Part shown: piece after piece, positions 29,662-38,639 of the stretch
Layout of the letters: each line of letters begins with the position of its first letter
How positions within the stretch are numbered: position 1 is the stretch's first letter
Assembly: GCA_002293535.1 (NCBI GenBank)
Contig: DBDK01000003.1
Coordinates: 215,228-279,227 of the forward strand
DNA length: 64,000 nucleotides
From: Alistipes sp. UBA934
GTDB lineage: Bacteria; Bacteroidota; Bacteroidia; Bacteroidales; Rikenellaceae
Reading direction: 5' to 3'
Position numbers and translations under genes: made by a program
Notes under the pieces: model-generated
Seen by the model: only the letters and a program-made list of their open reading frames with translations
What the model was told of the DNA's origin: nothing
The model's database searches: none

Positions 29662-30984
29662 TTATTCTTTTCCTATAGTTTTGTTGTAATCCGCCTCGGC
29701 AGCCAAAAAATCGTAGATCGCTTGCGAGTGGTTGAGTCTCGACTGAGTGACGGCCAGTTCGGCCTGATTGACTTCGAGCATCGTTCCTGCACCGGCATCG
29801 AACCTTGTCCGGGATATCGAGTAGGCCTTTTCGGCTTGGGCCACAGTCTTTTCGGTTGCGAACATCGTTGCACGTGCGCTCATAAGGTTATTCACGGCCG
29901 TTGTTGCTTCCACTTCTTTGGCCTGCCGCAGGTAATCTTTCTGAAGTTCGATCTGGGCTACGCTGTTTTTGAGCTGCCTGACGTGTGCGTTGTTCTTGAA
30001 GCCCGACAGGATGGGTATCGAGATCTGGAATCCGGCCGTGGCGGGGTTTTGCCACCACCACTTGTTGATCACACCTGCTCCTCCTGTCATCATATCGGCA
30101 AAGTCGATGGTCTTGTCCTGACCCGACACAATCACCTGACCGTAAGCCGCAAGTGACGGCAGACGCGCAGCATTGGTAAGACGGATCTGCTGACGTGTAA
30201 GCATCTGCTGATATTCTAACTGGCGCATTTCGCTGTTGCCCGTCAGGTCGATCACCGGTTCGGGCCTTGCATAGAGCTCCTCGCGATAGTCGTCCAGTAC
30301 ACCGTCCAGAGCCACAGGTACATTTTCGGGAATGCTGAGGAACATCTTGAACATTTGAATTGCGATGGCGATGCCGTTCTCGGTTTGTATGATGCTGGGT
30401 TGCAGGTTGCTGAGTTGTACTTCCGCCGTCAGCAGGTCGTACTCCGAAGCGAGCCCTGCGTCGTACATCGTGCGAGTGTTTGCCACCGTTTCACCGATGG
30501 TCTTTTCACTTTGGCGCAGTACCTGGTGGGACTTTTCAAGTAACAGAATCTGGAAGAAGGCCTTCTTAACGCTGTTGGAAAGGTCGATTCTCGATGCGCG
30601 AGCCTGCTCCACCGCCAGTTCCTGTTGCATTCGGTTCATTTTCAATCCGGCATAAACTGCAGGCGCAAACAGCGGCAGGGTGAGATTTCCGGTTGCGGCG
30701 GCAGACATATCGGCACCAAGCGAGAGTCCCTTGGACATCTCCTGCTGGATTATGTTAAAGGTATATTGTCCTCCCACGGAGAGTTGCGGCAGGTGGTTTC
30801 CCATCGTCTCGCGCCTTACATAGTCGAAGCGTCGGATCTCCATATCGGCGACCTTTATGGTGGGATTTTCCGAGAGCGCCACATCCAGCGCCGTCTGAAG
30901 ATCGAGTCTCAGCGTGTCGGTTTGTGCCTGTGCTCCCAGAGAGATCGTGGTAAACAATATTGCTATAAAAATCTTTTTCATCAT
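29662..30984 (-). CDS. TolC-family outer-membrane efflux channel
   Basis: 440 residues with signal peptide (ending GAQAQ) and the paired TolC repeats: long amphipathic helices with LQTALDVALSENPTIKVADM near the N-terminus and ATTAVNNLMSARATMF near 345. There is no lipobox, so it is an integral trimeric barrel-tunnel. The start overlaps the tetR stop (ATGA). An alternative ATG one codon downstream is possible. Confidence 0.92.
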   Translation of the reverse strand: MMKKIFIAILFTTISLGAQAQTDTLRLDLQTALDVALSENPTIKVADMEIRRFDYVRRETMGNHLPQLSVGGQYTFNIIQQEMSKGLSLGADMSAAATGNLTLPLFAPAVYAGLKMNRMQQELAVEQARASRIDLSNSVKKAFFQILLLEKSHQVLRQSEKTIGETVANTRTMYDAGLASEYDLLTAEVQLSNLQPSIIQTENGIAIAIQMFKMFLSIPENVPVALDGVLDDYREELYARPEPVIDLTGNSEMRQLEYQQMLTRQQIRLTNAARLPSLAAYGQVIVSGQDKTIDFADMMTGGAGVINKWWWQNPATAGFQISIPILSGFKNNAHVRQLKNSVAQIELQKDYLRQAKEVEATTAVNNLMSARATMFATEKTVAQAEKAYSISRTRFDAGAGTMLEVNQAELAVTQSRLNHSQAIYDFLAAEADYNKTIGKE

Positions 30985-31607
30985 CCGTTGCGTTTTCTAT
31001 GGTTACATACAATTTCGTCTATCGTTTCGATTCCTTTTTTGGTGGCCAATCCCCTGAAGAAATAGACTACCACATATTCGAACGCCATCCGCATCGAGAT
31101 GTCGTTTTTCAGCGGTGCAAAGTTATGAGATTTTCCGTCAAACAATGCAGCCATAGTGTAAGATAGTGTGATTATTGCCAGCTCCTTGTTCATATTGGGC
31201 AAAAACAGCCCTTCACTGATACCACGTTCGAGCAGCCGGTTGAACTGCTCGCGACTGAAGCAATACACCTGATTTTCAAACTTCTCGAAGATGTCGGGGT
31301 AGAACTTCTTGAGGTTTTCGACTAACAGTGCATCTCGTTCGCCCTGCTTCATCATAGACAGGATTATGAAGATCTCGTCGATAACGTTCTGTGCTTGGCG
31401 CGTATGCTCCATCATCGAGCGGCGCTTCTCTTCGAAATGGAATAACAGACTCTGTTCCAACAGATCCCTTTTGTCCCCGAACATCTCATACAGGGTGCGT
31501 TTAGACACCCCCAGCCGCGTGGCAATGTCGTCCATCCGCACCGATTTGATCCCCTCGTCGAGAAACATCGCCGCTGCCTGGCATACTATTCGCTCCTTTT
31601 GAGACAT
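30981..31607 (-). CDS. TetR-family regulator of the RND operon
   Basis: 208 residues from the ATG at 31607 (MSQKERIVCQ). The N-terminal TetR HTH contains MDDIATRLGVSKRTLYEMFGD, the classic recognition helix, and the C-terminal ligand domain is divergent. It is the first gene of the operon tetR-tolC-hlyD-RND, suggesting that it represses its own promoter and responds to a pump substrate. A longer frame upstream crosses the promoter and is rejected. Confidence 0.9.
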   Translation of the reverse strand: MSQKERIVCQAAAMFLDEGIKSVRMDDIATRLGVSKRTLYEMFGDKRDLLEQSLLFHFEEKRRSMMEHTRQAQNVIDEIFIILSMMKQGERDALLVENLKKFYPDIFEKFENQVYCFSREQFNRLLERGISEGLFLPNMNKELAIITLSYTMAALFDGKSHNFAPLKNDISMRMAFEYVVVYFFRGLATKKGIETIDEIVCNHRKRNG

Positions 31608-31632
31608 ACCTAAAAAGTTTGCAATCGAGCGG

Positions 31633-31640
31633 CAAAGGTA
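31633..31640 (-). promoter_or_regulatory. -7 promoter box of the tetR-RND operon
   Basis: The minus strand reads TACCTTTG (TAnnTTTG), 25 bases before the tetR ATG. The flanking 31640-31690 is A/T rich and is a likely site for TetR autoregulation, though I see no clear operator palindrome. Confidence 0.5.
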
Positions 31641-31694
31641 GCAAAGAAAACTTAGGAAAACAAAAAAGTTTTTTAGTTTTTTAAAAAAATAATC

Positions 31695-31702
31695 TATCTT
31701 CG
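31695..31702 (+). promoter_or_regulatory. Possible -7 box of the SUI1-family gene
   Basis: TATCTTCG, one mismatch from TAnnTTTG, ends 4 bases before the ATG at 31707, the same geometry as at dnaE, ubiX and cstA. Confidence 0.4.
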
Positions 31703-31706
31703 CACA

Positions 31707-32051
31707 ATGGCTGATAACGATTGGAAAGCACGGCTGGGGATGGTATATTCGACGAACCCCGATTTTGAATACCGAACCGGGCAGGCGCAGGACGCAAAAA
31801 CCCTGCCTGCTGAAAAGCAAAACCTGAGAGTGAGTTTGGACAAACGCCGCCGGGGAGGCAAGCAGGTTACGCTTGTTAGTGGATTCGTGGGCTCCGGAGA
31901 CGATCTGGAGGCACTGGGCAAGTTGCTGAAAACTCGCTGCGGGGTCGGTGGAGCGGCAAAGGATGGTGAAATTATTGTTCAGGGCGATTTTCGGCAGAGA
32001 GTGGTAGAGTTATTGCAAGCACAGGGATATGCGAAAACTAAGAAAATATAG
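31707..32051 (+). CDS. SUI1/YciH-family translation initiation factor
   Basis: 114 residues. The C-terminal three-quarters is a SUI1 (eIF1-like) domain: LDKRRRGGKQVTLVSGF, KTRCGVGGAAKDGEIIVQGD and a final helix. Bacterial homologues such as YciH influence start-codon selection or act under stress, which is of interest in a lineage that largely lacks Shine-Dalgarno sequences and has many predicted leaderless mRNAs. Its last 23 bases overlap the next gene in another frame. Confidence 0.9.
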   Translation: MADNDWKARLGMVYSTNPDFEYRTGQAQDAKTLPAEKQNLRVSLDKRRRGGKQVTLVSGFVGSGDDLEALGKLLKTRCGVGGAAKDGEIIVQGDFRQRVVELLQAQGYAKTKKI

Positions 32052-34962
32052 CCTGTTGCGAGGAGGGCTGGTAGTCGCGCTGTTATGCTTGTTGTGTTCA
32101 GGTGTCGCGCAGGCACAATATTACAGTTGGGGTCCTTCGCCGGCGAATGTGAAGTGGCGCAAACTCCAAACAGAGGATGTTAAACTGCTTTATCCCAGCT
32201 ACTTTGAGGACAATGCGCGTCGTGTGATATGGTATCTCGACACATTGCGAACCCACATAGACTTTGGTTACCGATACTCCACGATGCGCTCTCCTGTCGT
32301 GCTGCATACCCAGAATATGATGGGCAACGGGATGGTGATGTGGGCTCCGAAACGAATCGAGCTGCTTGCCGCGCCTTCGGTTGCCTACTCCGAGCCTTGG
32401 CTTAAGCAACTTGTGCTGCACGAATATCGCCACAATGTTCAATACAACAATCTTAGGCGCGGGGTGGTTCGTCCGCTGATGTGGCTGCTGGGCGAACAAG
32501 CGGGATTTCTGGGTACGGGCCAATTTTCGATCTACATAATAGAGGGCGATGCCGTGATGGCCGAAACCGAGATGAGCGCTTTCGGACGGGGACTGCAACC
32601 CTCATTCACGATCCACTATCGCGCGATGGGTGATGTGGGTAGTGATGGACGTGCCGGTGATTATTGGTTTTGCGGCTCACTGAGGGATTTTGTGCCTGAT
32701 CACTACAGGCTTGGCTATCAGATGGTTCGTTGGAGTTACAATCACTTCGACAAATTCATTTGGGATGACATTGCCCGCTATGTTTCGCGTAACCCGCAAT
32801 TCATTTCGCCGATGAGCATCGGGCTGAAAAAGATGTACGAGATGAACCAGTCGGAATTGTTTCGTCGTACGTTTACCGACCTGAATGCTTATTGGAACTC
32901 GCTGCCTCGTGTTGAGGACTCTTCGCTGCGTATTCCGACTCCGGAGACATCCTACACGACATATCAGTGGCCATTGTGGTTGAATGACAGTACTTTGGTA
33001 GCTTTCAAAAGCGACTTCGACCGTCCTTCGCGAATTGTGCAGGTCGATGCCACGACCGGTGCCGAGGAGATCCTTGCTCACACCGGAATTGTCAGTTCGC
33101 GACCTGTGTTGGCCGATGGCAGGCTGTGGTGGACGGAGTACAGGAGTAGCACTCTGTGGGCCGAAAAAGTTTTGTCACAACTCTGCTCTTATGACTTGGC
33201 GACCGGTAACAAGAGCCGGAAAGCCGGCAGCGAATTTGGGCTACGCGGTAAAATGCAGGTGCTTTATCCTGTAGCCTTGCCCGACGGTTCGCTGGCTTGC
33301 GTGGCTTACGACTATTCCGGACAGTACTCTATTATAATAGGTGAGGATATTCGTGTAGAATTTCCTTTGGGCATGGAGGTGACGGGCTTGGCGTGGGACG
33401 ATGTGACGCGTGGGCTGTATTTTATAGGACTGGATGACGGTGGGATGTATCTCGGCGTGGTGGAGGGGAGCGGTTTTCGCAAAATCACACCTTCCAAACA
33501 CATAACGATCAGTGAATTGCGTGCTTCTGACGGGAAACTGTACTTTGGCTCCATCGTGTCGGGCAAAGACGAAGCGCACGCTTATGATTTGGCCACACGT
33601 AGCGAATATCGTCTCTCCACCTCGGCTTACGGCTCGTTCCAGCCATCGACACCTTTCTTTGCTACCGGCGATTCTGCTGCTGAAAAAATAGCCCTCACAA
33701 CTTATGATCGCCACGGTTATCATCTTGCGGTTCAGAACCTTGCCACTGCAATTGAGCAAGAGGAGCGCACACTCCCTCTCGATCTGGTCAATCCCGATTG
33801 GAAGCGTTGGGAGGGAATGCCGCGTATGGATTCGCTGGTTTATACTCCTGCCGCGGCCGAGCATTCCAGGTCCGAATTGAAACCCCGGAAATATCGCAGG
33901 ATGCTCCATCTTTTTCAGCCTCACAGTTGGCTGCCACTGGGTTTTTATCCACCCGCTGCGATTCAGGAAGCCGATCTTACGATTCACGCGGGAGCAACGG
34001 TAATGTCACAAAACTTGCTTTCTGATGCCGTCACGTGGCTATCCTATGGCTGGACGGGGCGCCAGGGTGGGTCGATGCTGCGAGGTGGATTTTCTTATCG
34101 CGGGCTGGGCCCGGTACTGGATGTCGAGGCAACTTGGGGTGGGGCGCGGCAAACTCTTTATACGGATATTCCTCAGAGCATCGGACTTAATCTGAAACCC
34201 TACTTCAGCATCACTACACGTCTGTCGTTACCTCTAACCCTCGGCACGGGATATTGGCAAAGCAGACTCACTCCTTCAGTCGAGTATTTTTACACCAATG
34301 GACTTATTTTCAGACCTATAACTGATCAGGCGAAGGGGGAATTGACGCGTGGGGTCGAGCGGCTCAACTTCGCATTGAGTTATACCGGACAAGTGCGGAT
34401 GGCTTACAAGGAGTTTCTGCCTCGCTGGGCGGTAACCGCACGTGCCGGATATGTGACCAATCCTACCAACAACCAGTTCAAGGATGTGTGGATGGCTTCG
34501 GTCGGGGCGTGGTTGCCGGGCGTGGTCAGGCCCCATAGTTTGAACCTGCGAGCGGCGTGGCAACAGACTTCAAATCAGTCAGATACTCCTTTTTTGTTTC
34601 GACTCAAGGAGGTTTTCCCACGTGGCGCCGACTACGATTTTGCGGTACGAAGAATGGCCAAGGCGTCGGTGGATTATCAGCTGCCGGTGTGGTATCCGGA
34701 GGGTGGATGGACGAGTATAATTTACTTCAAGAGGGTGAGACTCAACGTGTTTGCCGACTTGGCGCATTGGCAGGATTTTTCCACAGACTCGGCTTCCGGC
34801 GGCAGGTGGCGTAACATCACCTCCTACGGTGGCGATATAATTCTGGATATCAGTCCCTTGCGTATGCCGGCCACCACTCACGTTTCAGTTAAACTGACCG
34901 TTGCTAAGCCCAGCGACCGACGCGGGGTGTTTTTCGGATTTGGCCTGGATGTTCCGTTATAA
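32029..34962 (+). CDS. Secreted gluzincin-like metallopeptidase with propeller and barrel regions
   Basis: 977 residues with a signal peptide (cleavage near AQAQ, residue 30). A zinc motif HEYRH (131-135) is followed by Glu172 in IIEGDAV, the spacing and EG context of gluzincin peptidases (peptidase-MA-like). Residues about 310-600 show repeated beta-blade patterns like TolB/WD40 propellers. The last about 330 residues have alternating amphipathic strands with aromatic turns, resembling an outer-membrane beta-barrel. I know of no characterised protein of this architecture. It overlaps the SUI1 gene by 23 bases, so the two may be coupled. Confidence 0.7.
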   Translation: MRKLRKYSLLRGGLVVALLCLLCSGVAQAQYYSWGPSPANVKWRKLQTEDVKLLYPSYFEDNARRVIWYLDTLRTHIDFGYRYSTMRSPVVLHTQNMMGNGMVMWAPKRIELLAAPSVAYSEPWLKQLVLHEYRHNVQYNNLRRGVVRPLMWLLGEQAGFLGTGQFSIYIIEGDAVMAETEMSAFGRGLQPSFTIHYRAMGDVGSDGRAGDYWFCGSLRDFVPDHYRLGYQMVRWSYNHFDKFIWDDIARYVSRNPQFISPMSIGLKKMYEMNQSELFRRTFTDLNAYWNSLPRVEDSSLRIPTPETSYTTYQWPLWLNDSTLVAFKSDFDRPSRIVQVDATTGAEEILAHTGIVSSRPVLADGRLWWTEYRSSTLWAEKVLSQLCSYDLATGNKSRKAGSEFGLRGKMQVLYPVALPDGSLACVAYDYSGQYSIIIGEDIRVEFPLGMEVTGLAWDDVTRGLYFIGLDDGGMYLGVVEGSGFRKITPSKHITISELRASDGKLYFGSIVSGKDEAHAYDLATRSEYRLSTSAYGSFQPSTPFFATGDSAAEKIALTTYDRHGYHLAVQNLATAIEQEERTLPLDLVNPDWKRWEGMPRMDSLVYTPAAAEHSRSELKPRKYRRMLHLFQPHSWLPLGFYPPAAIQEADLTIHAGATVMSQNLLSDAVTWLSYGWTGRQGGSMLRGGFSYRGLGPVLDVEATWGGARQTLYTDIPQSIGLNLKPYFSITTRLSLPLTLGTGYWQSRLTPSVEYFYTNGLIFRPITDQAKGELTRGVERLNFALSYTGQVRMAYKEFLPRWAVTARAGYVTNPTNNQFKDVWMASVGAWLPGVVRPHSLNLRAAWQQTSNQSDTPFLFRLKEVFPRGADYDFAVRRMAKASVDYQLPVWYPEGGWTSIIYFKRVRLNVFADLAHWQDFSTDSASGGRWRNITSYGGDIILDISPLRMPATTHVSVKLTVAKPSDRRGVFFGFGLDVPL

Positions 34963-34976
34963 TTTTTTTTGCGTAG

Positions 34977-36269
34977 CTAAAGCCGACGACGGCGTTCCGT
35001 CCCTGCAACCCAAACGCCGCACACATCGCTCGATTTAGCGCTGTAAACCAGTGCACTGACGAGGTTGTTGCCAGGAAAATAATGCGGCCCGGTGATATCG
35101 AGCATCACAATGTCGGCCAATGCGCCCGGAGCCAAAACACCGAGTTGGCCTTCCATTCCAATCGCTCGCGCGCCGTGCACAGTAGCCATTTTCAGCACCT
35201 CATAAGCCGGCAAAACGGTCGAGTCGCCTCCGTCGATAAGTCCGCTGCCCGTAAATTTGGCGAGCAACGAGGCCGTGCGCATCTCGTCGAACATATCCAG
35301 ATCGTTGTTCGACGCCGCTCCGTCGGTTCCCAGTGCAACGTTCACGCCCCGCTGCAGCATCTTTGCTACGGGAGCCGCCCCACTGGCCAACTTCATATTA
35401 CTCTGCGGGTTATGTACTGCAGTAACACCGTGTTCGCGAAGAATCTCGATGTCCCGATCGGTAACGTGTATGCAATGGGCGGCGATGGTCGGAATGTCGA
35501 AAAGTCCAAGATCGCACAGATATTCTGTTGGAGTGCACCCGTGACGTTCGCGAATAATGCGTTGTTCGTCAATCGTTTCCGAAACGTGGGTGTGAATCCC
35601 GATGCCGTGTTGTTTTGCCAACTCCACTGCTCGGCGCAGATTTTCTGCCGAACAACTGTAGGCCGAATGTGGGGCGATCCGAACCGACAACCTGCCTCCA
35701 GCCTCTTTGCTGGCTGCAACAGCCAGGGTTTCGGTCAAATCGTGCTCAAACTCCTCCATCCGTGGTCCGTCCACAAAACTGGGACACAACACCGCCCTGA
35801 TGCCCATCTCACAGGCCACCCGCCCTATCGCCGCCTCGTGCCAATACATATCGACCATCGTAGTGGTTCCTCCGGCGAGCATTTCGGTAATGCCCACACG
35901 TGCTCCTTGCGCGATTTGGTCTGCTCCGAGTTTTGCCTCGAACGGCCAAACGTTATCTTCGAGCCAGGTCATCAGCGGCACGTCGTCCATCGCATTACGC
36001 ATCAGCGTCATAGCGACGTGGGTATGGGTATTGATCAGGCCCGGCATAACGAGTTTTCCGCGGCCGTCGATCACCTTGCAGTCGGGATTTTGGGCAAGAA
36101 ATTCATCCTCTGCCCCCATCCCTGCTTGCGTCCCCTGTCCCGGCTCCACGAAAACAATTCGATCGTCTTCCCAGGCAACACAACCAGTAAAGTATTCCGC
36201 GTTAATCGAATCCGCCGTCGGCGTTCCGACCATCGGCAGGATGGCGGCATTTTTGATCAGGGTTTTCAC
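34977..36269 (-). CDS. Amidohydrolase (SAH/MTA deaminase-like)
   Basis: 430 residues of the metal-dependent amidohydrolase superfamily: NTHTHVAMTLMR (HxH metal ligands near 81-83), HTHVSET, AAHCIHVTDRD and the Asp ligand in LGTDGAASNNDLDMFDEMR. It most resembles S-adenosylhomocysteine/methylthioadenosine or other aminopurine deaminases; the substrate cannot be fixed. The first codons overlap the DUF1573 stop. Copies of the hairpin repeat are embedded at both ends of this gene, coding VGTPTAD near the N-terminus and TERRRRL at the C-terminus. Confidence 0.88.
   Translation of the reverse strand: MKTLIKNAAILPMVGTPTADSINAEYFTGCVAWEDDRIVFVEPGQGTQAGMGAEDEFLAQNPDCKVIDGRGKLVMPGLINTHTHVAMTLMRNAMDDVPLMTWLEDNVWPFEAKLGADQIAQGARVGITEMLAGGTTTMVDMYWHEAAIGRVACEMGIRAVLCPSFVDGPRMEEFEHDLTETLAVAASKEAGGRLSVRIAPHSAYSCSAENLRRAVELAKQHGIGIHTHVSETIDEQRIIRERHGCTPTEYLCDLGLFDIPTIAAHCIHVTDRDIEILREHGVTAVHNPQSNMKLASGAAPVAKMLQRGVNVALGTDGAASNNDLDMFDEMRTASLLAKFTGSGLIDGGDSTVLPAYEVLKMATVHGARAIGMEGQLGVLAPGALADIVMLDITGPHYFPGNNLVSALVYSAKSSDVCGVWVAGTERRRRL
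34981..35000 (-). repeat. Hairpin repeat copy 6 (C-terminal codons of amidohydrolase)
   Basis: The minus strand folds as GACGG-AACG-CCGTC; the variable stem pair is A-T here. It is translated as Glu-Arg-Arg-Arg in the last residues of the amidohydrolase. Confidence 0.65.
36212..36230 (-). repeat. Hairpin repeat copy 7 (N-terminal codons of amidohydrolase)
   Basis: Identical over 19 bases to copy 2 in priA, but read in a different frame, giving Val-Gly-Thr-Pro-Thr-Ala. Stem 36217-36221 with 36226-36230. Confidence 0.75.
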
Positions 36270-36637
36270 TTTACCGCGTTGCCTCTGATTACCAGTATGT
36301 TGCGCTTTTCAGGCGAGTTGGAATATATTTCGATGGTTTTGTAGAATATGCCAGCCTCTTTTTTATTGACCTCGTAGATAACGTCGATGAATCCCTTTCC
36401 GTTTGGAGGTATAGGCTTCTTGTCATAACTGACTTTCACGCAGTTACACGATGTGAGCGTTCGGGTTATGACCAGCGGTTCGTCTCCGTCATTAGTGAAA
36501 TGGAAGCGGTGCTCGATCTTTGGTAGCGAGTGTTGAACGCTGCCGAAATCGAACGAAGTCTCGGCGAACTCAAAGTGTTGAGCCGACGCTCCGTAGACTG
36601 CCAGCAAAACGCAAAAAACAAGAATTAGTCGCTTCAC
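36266..36637 (-). CDS. DUF1573 secreted protein
   Basis: 123 residues with a signal peptide (ending YGASAQ) and an Ig/ASH-like beta-sandwich of the DUF1573 family, which is abundant in Bacteroidota and of unknown role. The family Cys motif is visible in SCNCVKVSYD. The start is GTG at 36637; no ATG is available upstream. It follows tonB after 35 bases that hold a hairpin repeat, and overlaps the amidohydrolase start. Confidence 0.88.
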   Translation of the reverse strand: MKRLILVFCVLLAVYGASAQHFEFAETSFDFGSVQHSLPKIEHRFHFTNDGDEPLVITRTLTSCNCVKVSYDKKPIPPNGKGFIDVIYEVNKKEAGIFYKTIEIYSNSPEKRNILVIRGNAVK

Positions 36638-36654
36638 AGTGGACAGGATTTAAT

Positions 36655-36675
36655 CGCTGCCGGTGTTCCGGCTTA
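36655..36675 (-). repeat. Hairpin repeat copy 8 (overlaps tonB stop)
   Basis: The minus strand reads stop TAA then GCCGGAACACCGGC: perfect 5-bp stem (36659-36663 with 36668-36672), loop AACA. The downstream AGCGATT flank matches copy 5 closely. Confidence 0.75.
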
Positions 36676-37506
36676 GTTGAGTCTGAAGATGTACGTTATC
36701 GTTCCGGTTTGAAGTTCTGCTTCGGCTATAGTGAATCGAGCTTTGAGTGCTGCTGCACGTGCGGCGGCGATTAGTTCAGGGTGATTCGTCGTGGAACCTG
36801 CCTGTACGTAATCTGCCCTTGTGACTCGTCCCTCGCTGTTCACAGTGATGCTCATCACCACTCGTCCCTCGGCATCGACCGTGTAGGCCGGGCGGGGTAG
36901 ATCCCCGGTGAGGTAACGTCCCGTCAGACTGACTCCCGATGAACCCGGAACGCCTCCTGCAACTCCCTGACTGCCTGGGGTTCCCCTGTCCGATGTAGAG
37001 GAGCTGTTCTGCGTAGAGGTCGAGTTGTTGGTTGTTTGGCCGGGGAACAGAGCCCTTTCATTGACCGTGCGAACCGGTTCGGCCGGTGGTTCGGGAGTGG
37101 GTGGTGTTTGCGTTTGGGATGAGGTGTCAATAACGGTTTGCTCCTCTGTGGTTTTGGCATTCGGATCTATGAACGGTATTTCGGGAGCGTCAGGTTGTTC
37201 GGTGGTCATCTGTGGCCTTGGCGGAGGAGGCGGAGGCACCTGCGTGGATCTTCTTGCAGGAGCGGCATCTGCGACGGACACCTGATCGGTTGGAGTAAGC
37301 TCTTGAGGAGGCGCTGGAGGAGGTGGGGCGATGTATTCGATTTCGTCTGTCAGATCGACCAGAATATTGAGTTCCGGCTGGGGCAGGTAGATCGTGTGTG
37401 AGACAAACAGTATGCACAACCCCCCTACAAAGAAGTAGATCAGCAAAAACAGGATGGCCCACGCGCGTCTCCGTCGCCTGTCGTCGGTATCGTCGTAATA
37501 GTCCAT
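36673..37506 (-). CDS. tonB: TonB-family energy transducer
   Basis: 277 residues: short basic cytoplasmic N-terminus (DDRRRRRAW), one membrane helix (about 15-38), a long Pro/Ser/Thr-rich periplasmic linker with PPPPAPP and PPPPPPRPQ runs, a Gly/Ser segment near 175-190, and a C-terminal TonB domain from about 200 (ITVNSEGRVTRADYVQAGS). It transmits proton-motive force to outer-membrane transporters through ExbB/ExbD, encoded immediately upstream. The polyproline runs predict dependence on EF-P. Confidence 0.9.
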   Translation of the reverse strand: MDYYDDTDDRRRRRAWAILFLLIYFFVGGLCILFVSHTIYLPQPELNILVDLTDEIEYIAPPPPAPPQELTPTDQVSVADAAPARRSTQVPPPPPPRPQMTTEQPDAPEIPFIDPNAKTTEEQTVIDTSSQTQTPPTPEPPAEPVRTVNERALFPGQTTNNSTSTQNSSSTSDRGTPGSQGVAGGVPGSSGVSLTGRYLTGDLPRPAYTVDAEGRVVMSITVNSEGRVTRADYVQAGSTTNHPELIAAARAAALKARFTIAEAELQTGTITYIFRLN

Positions 37507-37517
37507 ACGCGTGGCGT

Positions 37518-37910
37518 TTATTCAGGTTGGGTTGCGAGAACGAGCGTGTAATTGTTATTTTTGGCTATGTTCATTACCGGGACGACGTATTTCATTTCCA
37601 CGTTTTCGTCGGCGTGCAGCGAGACCATCGGTTTATCTTTTCCTTCCAATTTCGCCCTCAGGGTCGGTTCCAGTTGGGGGAAACTCACCTCCGTTGTTTC
37701 GACATAGTATCTTGCGTCGGGAGTTATGGAGACCGTCGTGTAGGGTTTTTCGGTGATGTGGTTTGTGCTCTTGGGCAGCACGAGCCTCAGGGCATTGGGG
37801 TTTACCAGCGTGAGGGCCATCAGCACGAAGATCAGCAGCAGAAACACCATATCGGTCATCGACGCTGCCGAGAACCCGCTATCTACTTTCGATACTTTTC
37901 GGATTGCCAT
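37518..37910 (-). CDS. exbD: ExbD/TolR biopolymer transport protein
   Basis: 130 residues with one N-terminal membrane helix (about 13-33) carrying the conserved Asp for proton flow (DMVFLLLIFVLMA) and a periplasmic ExbD domain. Encoded between exbB and tonB with 6- and 11-base gaps, forming a complete Ton motor. Confidence 0.92.
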   Translation of the reverse strand: MAIRKVSKVDSGFSAASMTDMVFLLLIFVLMALTLVNPNALRLVLPKSTNHITEKPYTTVSITPDARYYVETTEVSFPQLEPTLRAKLEGKDKPMVSLHADENVEMKYVVPVMNIAKNNNYTLVLATQPE

Positions 37911-37916
37911 AACCTA

Positions 37917-38624
37917 CTATTTCCTTACGGGTTGGTTTAGGATATCCATAAATGCGATCGAGTTGGCTTCCATTTGGAAGACCACCTTGTCGATGCGTGC
38001 GATCAGGTAGTTGTAGCCGAAGTATGCGGGAATACCGACGATCAAACCGCCCACAGTAGTGAGCATCGCAACGTACATACCGCCGGCCAGTACGCTGATA
38101 TCGACCGTTCCGCCCATTCCTTCCATCGCCATAAATGCCTGCACCAGACCTATTACCGTTCCCAAGAAACCGATCATCGGCGCACCACCTGAGATCATCG
38201 CCAGGTACGGCAGACCGGCACTCAGGCGCGATACTTCGAGATTAGCCTGATTTTCGATCGCGTTTTGGATTTCCGGCATAGGTCTTCCGATGCGTTCGAT
38301 CCCCTTTTCGATCATATGTGCGATCGGGGTTCCAGCTCTGCGGCACGATTCGAGCGCTCCTGTGACGTTGCCTTCGGAGATCTTGTCACGGATTCTGTCC
38401 ATAAAGCTCAGGTTCATTTTGGAGGCTTTGCGAATCGCCACAAAACGCTCCACAAAGAGGTAGATTGCGATCGCGCCGAGCAGCACGAGTACCCACATCA
38501 GCCATCCGCCGGAGGAGAACAGGGTCCAAAAACTCATCTTTGTAGCCGTGGTCACCTCCATAGTTTCGGCGACACCTTCCGCCATTTCGGCCATCCCTTC
38601 GGCGGCCTGTAAAAACATATTCAT
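37917..38624 (-). CDS. exbB: ExbB/TolQ/MotA proton channel
   Basis: 235 residues with three membrane helices: about 33-55, 132-155 and 178-200. The central segment GLPYLAMISGGAPMIGFLGTVIGLVQAF is the MotA/TolQ/ExbB signature region. It forms the stator-like pentamer for ExbD and TonB. It follows tamB after 15 bases. Confidence 0.92.
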   Translation of the reverse strand: MNMFLQAAEGMAEMAEGVAETMEVTTATKMSFWTLFSSGGWLMWVLVLLGAIAIYLFVERFVAIRKASKMNLSFMDRIRDKISEGNVTGALESCRRAGTPIAHMIEKGIERIGRPMPEIQNAIENQANLEVSRLSAGLPYLAMISGGAPMIGFLGTVIGLVQAFMAMEGMGGTVDISVLAGGMYVAMLTTVGGLIVGIPAYFGYNYLIARIDKVVFQMEANSIAFMDILNQPVRK

Positions 38625-38639
38625 AACGTTATTTGGGTT

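Noticed and set aside
30981..31820. Longer TetR protein starting at 31820
   Set aside because: The extra 71 residues cross the -7 box and are hydrophobic noise; MSQKERI at 31607 is the normal TetR beginning.
35082..36344. 420-codon open frame opposite the amidohydrolase
   Set aside because: Antisense shadow; the amidohydrolase metal motifs are intact on the other strand.
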